Shown here: piece after piece, positions 57,643 to 64,000 of the stretch
Layout: every line of letters starts with the position of its first letter
Numbering within the stretch: the first letter of the stretch is position 1
Origin: JAWCQZ01 sp038869515 [NCBI: Halobacteria archaeon]
GTDB lineage: Archaea; Halobacteriota; Syntropharchaeia; JACQPP01
Direction of reading: 5' to 3'
NCBI GenBank assembly: GCA_038869515.1
Contig: JAWCQZ010000010.1
Location: 7,757 to 71,756, forward strand
Length of the DNA: 64,000 nt
Notes under the pieces: model-generated
Databases searched by the model: none
Seen by the model: the letters and a program-made list of their open reading frames with translations, nothing else
What the model was told of the DNA's origin: nothing
Made by a program: the position numbers and the translations under genes

Positions 57643-57883
57643 ACGCCCTGACCTCCCGGTCGGAGAGGCTGAGAATCGCCCGCGGCAGGCCCCCCTCCCG
57701 GAGGCAGGGCACATCCCATTGCGACGGCTGCGCGGGGGCCTCCGCGGGGTGGCTGTGGTAGATGGCCACCACCTACTTGCCCCGCCCCCCGGCCTCCATC
57801 CAGGCGCGGTAGAGCTCCTCGGGCGGAATCTCGAATCGGACCGGCGAGCCGAGGCGGTTGGTCGCCGGGCGGGCCTCCCCCAC
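57590..57883 (-). pseudogene. JAMM/MPN-domain metalloprotease fragment with an in-frame TAG
   Basis: One reading frame encodes SPVRFEIPPEELYRAWMEAGGRGK, then TAG (57773-57775), then VVAIYHSHPAEAPAQPSQWD with the full JAMM motif H-x-H-x7-S-x2-D, and a normal C-terminus RAILSLSDREVRAFMWEDGV. Family members have Glu or similar at the TAG position (RGxEVVAIYHSHP), so GAG to TAG is one base change. The N-terminal part with the catalytic Glu is missing, cut off by the divergent promoter at about 57901. Most likely a pseudogene; TAG recoding is the less likely option. Confidence 0.75.
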
Positions 57884-57928
57884 GCTATTCCTGGAAAAAT
57901 GGATAAACCGGGGGGCCCACCGCAGGGG

Positions 57929-58696
57929 ATGGCCGCCTCCATCCCCGTCCACGCCATCGAGACCCGCTTCTTCGAGCGCGGGGGCGAGTTCGTCCTCATC
58001 GCCTACGTGGACGACCCCCGAGCCGAGACCCTCCGCGACCTCCCCCGCAAGGAGGTGCTCAACGCCGACCGCATCTACCTCGTGAGCCCCTCCCGGACCG
58101 TGGAGGTGGACCGCCGGCTGGTGGAGAAGACCCTCCCCCTCAGATTCGATGACGCCGTGACCCGGGCCCGCTGGAGCCTGGAGCGGGACTACGGCGTCGG
58201 GACGGTCGAGGACGCCCTCGCCGTCCGCATCCCCCGGAAGTCCATCGCCGAGTTCAGCGCCGACGACACCCGGGCCATCCGGGAGAAGTTCCAGGGCGGC
58301 AAGGGCCCGCATGCCGACGCCTCCTCAATCCTCGTCATCGCCGACGGCGACTACATCCGCCTCAACCCCTACCGGTTCTGGGCGGAGGTCCGTTCGGAGA
58401 GCGTCGCGTCGGGGCTCACCCGGTCGGAGATGGCCCGCTGGGCCTGGAAGCGCCTGCGGGCGCGCGGCTGGGTCCGGGGGGCCGAGGTGGTCGACGCCTG
58501 CGGCGTGGTCCACGAGCTCGATTTGGTGAGGCGCCGCCCCCGGGCCGGCCTGCGGTGCTACCCGGAGGCGGGCAGCGTCGAGACCTTCTCCCTCCTCGCC
58601 GCGGCCCTGGGGCTCTCCGAGGCCCTGGCGGTGGCGGCCGAGGGGGACCTCCGGCCGCAGCCCCCGGCCCGCGCCGTCCGGCTGAAGGACCTATGA
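57929..58696 (+). CDS. hypothetical protein upstream of radB
   Basis: A 255-residue soluble protein of mixed alpha/beta character, with ERGGEFVLIAYVDDPRAETLRDLP and ADASSILVIADGDYIRLNPYRFWAEV. I recognise no domain or catalytic motif. ATG 57929 follows GGATAAACC (about 57901-57909); ATG 57899 would add ten residues and overlap that box. Its stop overlaps radB (ATGA), so it may be a DNA-repair accessory by association only. Confidence 0.7.
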   Translation: MAASIPVHAIETRFFERGGEFVLIAYVDDPRAETLRDLPRKEVLNADRIYLVSPSRTVEVDRRLVEKTLPLRFDDAVTRARWSLERDYGVGTVEDALAVRIPRKSIAEFSADDTRAIREKFQGGKGPHADASSILVIADGDYIRLNPYRFWAEVRSESVASGLTRSEMARWAWKRLRARGWVRGAEVVDACGVVHELDLVRRRPRAGLRCYPEAGSVETFSLLAAALGLSEALAVAAEGDLRPQPPARAVRLKDL

Positions 58697-59418
58697 GCAG
58701 CGGACCCGACGGGCCGAGCGACCGCCTCCCGACCGGCTGCGCCAGCCTCGACCGCCTCCTCGGCGGAGGCTTCGAGTTCGGGGCCCTCTCCCAGGTATTC
58801 GGCGAGGGGGGCTCGGGCAAGACCAGCCTCGCGCTCCAGCTGGCGGTGGCAACGGCCCGCGCCGGCAAGAAGGCGGTCTACATCGACACCGAGGGGCTCT
58901 CGGCCGAGCGGTTCCGCCAGATCTCGGGGCCGGAGGTCAAGGCGGTCTCGGGCAGGGTCATCGTCTTCGAACCCCGCTCCTTCCTCGAGCAATCGTCGGT
59001 CCTGGAGGACGTGGAGCGCATCGCCCGGGAGGGGGTGGGCCTCGTGGTCTGGGACTCCGCCACCTTCTACTACCGGCTGGAACTGGGCGGCGACGAGCAG
59101 GCCCTGAAGCGGGAACTGGGCCGCCAGATGGCCGCCCTCCTCCGCATCGCGCGGGAGCGCAACCTCGTGGCGCTCGTCACCAACCAGATTTACACCGACA
59201 TCGACCACGACGCCATCCGGCCCCTGGGGGGCTCCATCGTGGAGCACCTCTGCAAGACCATCCTCCAGCTGGAGAAGACCGGCAAGGCGGGGCGGCGGAG
59301 GGCGGTCCTCAAGAAGCACCGGAGCCTCGCCGAAGGGACCTCCTGCGAGGTCCGCCTCACCGACCGGGGGCTGGAGGACGTTCCCGACGAGGTCGCGGTC
59401 GAAATCCGGAACCGATGA
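58693..59418 (+). CDS. radB: RadB recombinase paralogue
   Basis: A 241-residue RecA-core protein: Walker A GEGGSGKTS (37-45), Walker B LVVWDSAT, LVTNQIYTDID and the C-terminal LKKHRSLAEGTSCEVRLTDRG. It lacks the N-terminal HhH domain of RadA, as RadB does. It modulates RadA-dependent recombination. ATGA overlaps join it to the hypothetical gene upstream and a membrane protein downstream. Confidence 0.93.
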   Translation: MSSGPDGPSDRLPTGCASLDRLLGGGFEFGALSQVFGEGGSGKTSLALQLAVATARAGKKAVYIDTEGLSAERFRQISGPEVKAVSGRVIVFEPRSFLEQSSVLEDVERIAREGVGLVVWDSATFYYRLELGGDEQALKRELGRQMAALLRIARERNLVALVTNQIYTDIDHDAIRPLGGSIVEHLCKTILQLEKTGKAGRRRAVLKKHRSLAEGTSCEVRLTDRGLEDVPDEVAVEIRNR

Positions 59419-60017
59419 GCGAAGGCGCTGGCGACGAGACGCGCCTCGGGACCGGGCTCGCCGCCATCCTCGTTTTTCTCCTCTACCTCGGCTCGGTGGC
59501 GCTCGCCTACGGGCCCGCTTTCCGGCCCGACGCCCTCCGGACCGCCGTCACCGTCACCGATGTCTCGCCCGCGGGGGGGCCCGCCCCATTCCGCTTCTTC
59601 CCCGCCCTCCCGGGCCCGAAGGGCAACGTCACCGAGATGGCGGCCGCCGTGGTCTCCACCCCGCGCCTCGCCCTCTTCGAGCCGGCGTGGAAGGGGTACG
59701 AGAGGGCGCGCGCCTACATCCTCTGGGTCACCGAGGACTCCTTCTGGAACGACTCCGCGGGCCGGCTCTGGGTGGACCCGTTCGACGTCCAGGAGCCGAC
59801 GGTTCCCCTGACGCTGAAGCAGCAGCGCGCCCTCCTGGCGCCGGCGAACGCGGTCGCGTGGGCGATGGGGTGGCCGGCCGCGATTCTCGGGGGCCTCATC
59901 GGGCTCTGGTGGTGGCGCAGGTGGTCGGGGAAGGCGCTCCTGGTGATGGTGGCGGCGTGGGCGCTGCTCGGGGGAGGGGTGTATGGCGGAGGGTATCTGG
60001 CGGGGCTCGGGGCGTAG
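59415..60017 (+). CDS. membrane protein downstream of radB
   Basis: A 200-residue protein with an N-terminal transmembrane helix (about 12-33), an extracytoplasmic domain of about 110 residues (VTVTDVSPAGGPAPFRFFPALPG, YILWVTEDSFWNDSAGRLWVDPF) and two C-terminal helices (about 150-168 and 172-195). No family is recognised. It overlaps radB by ATGA. Confidence 0.75.
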   Translation: MSEGAGDETRLGTGLAAILVFLLYLGSVALAYGPAFRPDALRTAVTVTDVSPAGGPAPFRFFPALPGPKGNVTEMAAAVVSTPRLALFEPAWKGYERARAYILWVTEDSFWNDSAGRLWVDPFDVQEPTVPLTLKQQRALLAPANAVAWAMGWPAAILGGLIGLWWWRRWSGKALLVMVAAWALLGGGVYGGGYLAGLGA

Positions 60018-60069
60018 TCGTGCGGTTCCCGATTCGATAGAGATTCAAGGGACGGCGCGCAGAGGTCCC

Positions 60070-60735
60070 ATGGTCCAGGTCAAAATCTGCGGGAACACCG
60101 CCGCGGAGGATGCCCGCGCCGCCGAGGCGGCGCGCGCCGACCTCATCGGGCTCATCATCGAGCCGCCCGTGGAGACGCCCCGGAAAATCACGCTCGACCG
60201 GGCCCGCGACATCGCCCGCTCGCTGCTGAAGCCGGTGGTGGCGGTCTTGGTGGACCCGACCCCCGAGTTCGCCCTGAAGGCGGCCGACGCGACCAACGCC
60301 TGGGCGGTCCAGTTGAGCGGCAACGAGCCGCTAGACCTCGTGCGGAAAATCACCGACGGGGTCCGGACGTTCAAAACGGTTCACGTCGAGCCCGATGGGC
60401 GCATCCGGCTGCCTCCGGGGATGGCTGAGCCCGGCGCCTACCTCCGGGGGCTGGAGGACGCGGCCGACTTCCTCCTCCTCGACTCCGCCGCGCCCGGCAA
60501 GGCCGGGGGGACAGGCCGGACCCACAACTGGTCCAACGCCCGGGCGACCAAGGAGCTGGTCGGCATCCCGCTCATCCTCGCGGGGGGGCTCACCCCGGAC
60601 AACGTCGCGCAGGCGGTGGCGGAGGTGGACCCGTGGGGGGTGGATGTCGCCTCGGGGGTGGAGGCGAGCCCGGGCCGGAAGGACCCCGCCAGGATGAAAC
60701 TCTTTGTCTCCAATGCCAAAGGGCGCAAGCCATAA
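60070..60735 (+). CDS. trpF: phosphoribosylanthranilate isomerase
   Basis: A 221-residue TIM barrel of tryptophan synthesis. The catalytic Cys is in VQVKICGNT, the catalytic Asp in FLLLDSAAPG, and the phosphate loops are GGTGRTHNW and ILAGGLTPDNV with GVDVASGVE. TTCGATAGAG about 30 bases upstream is the likely TATA. trpB lies 1.66 kb downstream, separated by a methyltransferase gene. Confidence 0.95.
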   Translation: MVQVKICGNTAAEDARAAEAARADLIGLIIEPPVETPRKITLDRARDIARSLLKPVVAVLVDPTPEFALKAADATNAWAVQLSGNEPLDLVRKITDGVRTFKTVHVEPDGRIRLPPGMAEPGAYLRGLEDAADFLLLDSAAPGKAGGTGRTHNWSNARATKELVGIPLILAGGLTPDNVAQAVAEVDPWGVDVASGVEASPGRKDPARMKLFVSNAKGRKP

Positions 60736-60823
60736 GCATGACTGCAGTTCGAAAGGTTCGGATGGGGAGGACACTTTCACCCTGCCGGGTCGTCGCTTTA
60801 AGCGCAGATGCGAAGAGGTCTCA

Positions 60824-62281
60824 ATGGCCCAAGTATTAGAACTCACTCAGCGCGAGAAACACTTCTCGAGCAAAGAGAAGATTCTTGGCCAGTTTTTGAC
60901 GCCTGGGGAAATCGCCGAGTTCATCGTCTCTTTTGCCAAGCTCTGCCTGCCGGATGGGAAATCGGCTTGCGATCCCGCCTGCGGGGACGGGATATTTCTG
61001 GACAGGCTCGTTCAACATGGTTTCGCACACGTCACCGGAATTGATGCGGACCCGTCCGTTCTTTCCGCCGTTTCGCCCCATGTCAAGCGCTGCACCCAAA
61101 TCATCATCGAGGACGCCCTTAAGAAATTCCAGACCCTTGAGAGTCGCGCAAGGGACAGGCACAAAGTGAAGTTTGACGTTGTGGTTGGAAATCCGCCTTA
61201 CAGTTCAAAATATGGCCGCGTCGCATCAAAAGCGACTCTGTCATCGTACTTCCTGGGCCGCGGCAGGAAGAGCCAGGCTATTGAGGCCCTCTTTCTGGAG
61301 AGGTTTATCGAACTGTCAAAGCCAGGTGGTTTCATCGGAATCATATTGCCCGATGGTCCGTTCATTAACGCAGGACTGGAGGATGCCCGCCAGTTCCTCC
61401 TTGACAACGTGACTCCTCTAGCCATCGTTTCCTTGCCGCGAAACATTTTCCGCGGCGAGAAGTCGACGACATCAAAGACCACCATCCTCATGGCAAGAAA
61501 GGAGCCTTACAAAGGGGAAACGGTCCTTATGGCAGAATTGGATTCCCTCGAAAATTTGGAACAGATTCGTGAGGCTTTTCTATCGGGACAGGATAATCGA
61601 ACGGCATTCTGGATTAAAAATATCAATTCGATGTCTCTTCATCCTGCTTCGCACCGACCCGAGCGTTCACAGCCCGCATGGAGAGTGCCCTCGGCACCCC
61701 TCTCCCGCTTCATCGAGCAGATGTTCACCGGAGCGACCCGGTATGGGAAAGAGCGGAAGTTTTCAAGAGATGGCATCCCCTACACCTCGGCCAAAGCGGT
61801 CACATGGCTTGGCGTGGATTTCAGCCGCGACGGCAGGTTTGTGAGGCCGGGCAGTCCGATGGACATCCGCAGAGCCAAAACAGAAGTCAACGACATCCTG
61901 TTCGTCCGGGTGGGAGTAGGATGTTCCGGCAGAGCAGCGGTCGTAACAGATGAAAAGGACGCGGGTATTGCAGACGACTGGATATACGTCATTCGGGTTA
62001 GAGGGGTCTCACCGTTTTATGCGGCTTTTTTCCTCGCGACTCGAGACGGGCAGAGCCAGGTCGAATCCATGAAACGAGGCACAGGCACGGTGACGATACC
62101 GCAGCGGCTTCTAAAAAATATTCGAATTCCCATCCCCTCTTCTGGCTTACAAAAAAAATGCGAAGAGTTTTACAATAAAATGACTGCTCTGCGTCGCAAC
62201 GGCGATCCGGGGGGGGCCAAAGCGTGCTTTGAACAAATCACCAGCTATATCGAGAAAGAGCTTAATAAATCGTCATGTTAA
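60824..62281 (+). CDS. N6-adenine DNA methyltransferase with specificity domain (foreign-looking)
   Basis: A 485-residue class-gamma-like aden­ine methyltransferase. It begins EKILGQFLTP, with motif I DPACGDGIFL (50-59) and motif IV NPPY (123-126). The C-terminal part (about 290-485) resembles a type I S-subunit/type IIG recognition domain (VGVGCSGRAAVVTD, GTGTVTIPQRLLKNIRIPIP). No nuclease domain or adjacent restriction gene is visible, so it is an orphan or a solitary IIG-like remnant. Base composition and codons are visibly less GC-biased than in all neighbours. CTTTAAGC (about 60796-60803) is the TATA. Confidence 0.88.
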   Translation: MAQVLELTQREKHFSSKEKILGQFLTPGEIAEFIVSFAKLCLPDGKSACDPACGDGIFLDRLVQHGFAHVTGIDADPSVLSAVSPHVKRCTQIIIEDALKKFQTLESRARDRHKVKFDVVVGNPPYSSKYGRVASKATLSSYFLGRGRKSQAIEALFLERFIELSKPGGFIGIILPDGPFINAGLEDARQFLLDNVTPLAIVSLPRNIFRGEKSTTSKTTILMARKEPYKGETVLMAELDSLENLEQIREAFLSGQDNRTAFWIKNINSMSLHPASHRPERSQPAWRVPSAPLSRFIEQMFTGATRYGKERKFSRDGIPYTSAKAVTWLGVDFSRDGRFVRPGSPMDIRRAKTEVNDILFVRVGVGCSGRAAVVTDEKDAGIADDWIYVIRVRGVSPFYAAFFLATRDGQSQVESMKRGTGTVTIPQRLLKNIRIPIPSSGLQKKCEEFYNKMTALRRNGDPGGAKACFEQITSYIEKELNKSSC

Positions 62282-62398
62282 TTCGCACTGATAGCAATAA
62301 AATAAAATCCGGAAAAATGTTCGGTCATCGGATCACATCCTCCTTGGCCTCTCCGGCGAAGAACTATTGGCTCGAGGACAAGCGAGGGGACGACAAAA

Positions 62399-63610
62399 AT
62401 GGGTGACGCTCGCAAACGCTACAAAGGCCGCCTCCCCGACGCCTCGGGCTACTTCGGCGACTTCGGCGGCCGCTTCGTCCCCGAGACCCTCATGAGCGCG
62501 CTCCTCGAACTGGAGCGGGCCTACACGCGCGCGTCGAAGGACCCGGCCTTCTGGAGGGAGTTTCACGCCCTCCTGGCCGACTACGGCGGCCGGCCGACGC
62601 CGCTCTACCGCGCCCGGAACCTGTCGAAACGCCTCGGCATGAGACTCTACATCAAGCGCGAGGACCTGATGTTCACCGGGGCCCACAAGTTGAACAACTG
62701 CCTCGGCCAGGGGCTCCTGGCGCGGCGGATGGGCAAGAGACGCATCATCGCCGAAACGGGAGCCGGACAGCACGGGGTCGCCACCGCCACCGCGGCCGCG
62801 ATGCTCGGCCTCCCCTGCGAGGTCTACATGGGAGCGGTGGACGTGGGGCGGCAGGCGCTCAACGTCTTCAAGATGAAACTGCTGGGGTCGCGGGTCATCC
62901 CGGTGGGGTCGGGTTCGAAGACCTTGAAGGACGCCATCAACGAGGCGCTCCGGGACTGGGTGACCAACGTCCGGACCACATACTACCTGCTCGGCTCGGT
63001 GGTCGGCCCCCACCCCTACCCGAGGATGGTGCGCGACTTCCAGAGGGTCATCGGCGCCGAGGCGCGGAAGCAAATCCTCGATGCGGAGGGCCGCCTCCCC
63101 GACGCCGTGGTCGCCTGCGTCGGCGGCGGCTCCAACGCCATGGGGGCGTTCTACGAGTTCCTCGACGACCCCCGGGTCGAACTCATCGGGGTCGAGGCGG
63201 GCGGTAAGGGCATCGCGAGCCGCAAGCACGCCGCAACTCTCGTCGCCGGGGAGACCGGGGTGCTCCACGGGGCGAAGACGAAACTCCTGCAGGACCGGTG
63301 GGGCCAGGTGACCGAGACCCACTCCGTCTCGGCTGGCCTGGATTACCCGGGAGTCGGGCCGGAGTTGAGTTTCCTGGCAGGCGAGGGGCGGGTCCGGGCC
63401 GAGTCGGCCACCGACAAGGAGGCGCTGGCGGCGTTCGAACTCCTCTCGAAGAGCGAGGGCATCATGCCGGCCCTCGAACCGAGCCACGCCCTCGGGTGGC
63501 TGGCGAAGCACCGGAGGGAGTTCCGGGGGAAGACGGTGATTCTCAACCTGTCGGGGAGGGGGGACAAGGATGTACATGTCGTCGGGAAAGCGATGGGGGA
63601 ACACGGGTAG
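62399..63610 (+). CDS. trpB: tryptophan synthase beta subunit
   Basis: A 403-residue TrpB1-type subunit that condenses indole and serine with PLP. The PLP lysine is in [13 protein letters not shown], the substrate loop is [13 protein letters not shown], the phosphate-binding loop is GGGSNAMG, and LSGRGDKDV ends the domain. trpA is not in the window. It is separated from trpF by the methyltransferase gene and an A/T-rich spacer (62282-62340). Confidence 0.95.
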   Translation: MGDARKRYKGRLPDASGYFGDFGGRFVPETLMSALLELERAYTRASKDPAFWREFHALLADYGGRPTPLYRARNLSKRLGMRLYIKREDLMFTGAHKLNNCLGQGLLARRMGKRRIIAETGAGQHGVATATAAAMLGLPCEVYMGAVDVGRQALNVFKMKLLGSRVIPVGSGSKTLKDAINEALRDWVTNVRTTYYLLGSVVGPHPYPRMVRDFQRVIGAEARKQILDAEGRLPDAVVACVGGGSNAMGAFYEFLDDPRVELIGVEAGGKGIASRKHAATLVAGETGVLHGAKTKLLQDRWGQVTETHSVSAGLDYPGVGPELSFLAGEGRVRAESATDKEALAAFELLSKSEGIMPALEPSHALGWLAKHRREFRGKTVILNLSGRGDKDVHVVGKAMGEHG

Positions 63611-63616
63611 GGTCCA

Positions 63617-64000
63617 TCAACCATCCACCAAGCCAAGCAGCCCAAAAAAGTCCCCCCAGATTCCGGTGGGGAACCGGAAGGCCGGTATTTTGCCCCTTTC
63701 GCAGCCCCGGAAGAAGCGGTTCACCGCCTCCCGGAGCCGCTCGACTGAGCCATGGAACCGGTTGCTGGCGGCCCCGGCCTTCACGAACTTCCAGAAAGGC
63801 TCGACGATGTTGAGGTTCGGGGAGTAGGTGGGCAGGAAGACCAGGGCGACCCGCCTGCCCTCCTCGCCCTCCACGAACTCCCTGACGCGACGGCTCCGGT
63901 GGATGGCGTAGTTGTCGAGGACGAGGTTCTTCCCCTCCCGGAGGCCATTGATGCCCCGCTCCTCGTAGCGCCGGAGCCACTCCCGGACGGTCTCGGGGCT
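63617..64000 (-). pseudogene. IS630-type transposase, internally deleted and 5' partial
   Basis: Read leftward from the window edge, one open frame gives an HTH segment SPETVREWLRRYEERGINGL. It is followed at once by GKNLVLDNYAIHRS and TYSPNLNIVEPFWKFVKA, the second Asp and the Glu of the DDE triad. In IS630 transposases about 150 residues, including the first catalytic Asp, separate these parts. The deletion is in frame, so the remaining protein cannot be active. It may be a non-autonomous derivative. The 5' end is outside the window. Confidence 0.8.

Noticed and set aside
1-64000. CRISPR array or cas genes
   Set aside because: I saw no regularly spaced direct repeats and no Cas-like protein in any credible frame.

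Overview
The window is a very GC-rich archaeal chromosome segment. Archaeal markers include a TFB transcription factor, PCNA, the RFC large subunit, RadB, an A-type ATP synthase subunit D, TrmY, a cupin-type phosphoglucose isomerase, GatCAB beside an archaeal-type AspRS, methenyl-tetrahydromethanopterin cyclohydrolase, and a form III RuBisCO with its two AMP-pathway partners. Most start codons lie 24-32 bases downstream of a TATA-like element, so leaderless transcripts appear to be the rule, and operons are packed through 4-base ATGA/GTGA overlaps. A high-GC Thermoplasmatota-like euryarchaeote is my best inference; no rRNA is present to settle it.

Layout. 1-8 kb: partial gene, tRNA-Val(GAC), hydrolase, aroE-tyrA, a secreted protein with an FtsX/ATPase ABC exporter, an MBL hydrolase and ATP synthase subunit D. 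8-16 kb: PCNA, a roadblock protein with a membrane partner, GalT, phosphoglucose isomerase and the gatCAB operon. 16-24 kb: TrkA, Nudix, AspRS, endonuclease IV, MFS, MBL, TrmY and PHP proteins. 24-33 kb: dnaK, tfb and a J-domain protein, then MarC, an RPA-like protein, and truA-tauE-mch. 33-40 kb: fused ETF, a NarK-like porter with a molybdopterin domain protein, a formyltransferase, rfcL, tRNA-Val(TAC), an SSB and a TRAM/zinc/Gly-rich protein. 40.3-41.7 kb is mostly non-coding and hairpin-rich.

42-57 kb is the most interesting part. Five consecutive minus-strand transcription units encode a cupredoxin-NirK nitrite reductase, small membrane proteins, five universal stress proteins, Hsp20, and the whole AMP phosphorylase / ribose-1,5-bisphosphate isomerase / RuBisCO pathway with an amino-acid permease. 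Each unit is preceded by the same inverted repeat, GTCACC-N6-GGTGAC, at an identical spacing from its TATA box. A sixth, decayed copy lies at 56.8 kb. A divergently transcribed TrmB-family regulator (54977-56146) sits against one copy and is the natural candidate for the controlling factor. This looks like a previously undescribed regulon linking stress proteins, nitrite reduction and nucleoside salvage.

57-64 kb: Nudix, a broken JAMM gene with an in-frame TAG, radB, and trpF and trpB separated by a foreign-looking AT-richer DNA methyltransferase. An internally deleted IS630-type transposase runs off the window end.
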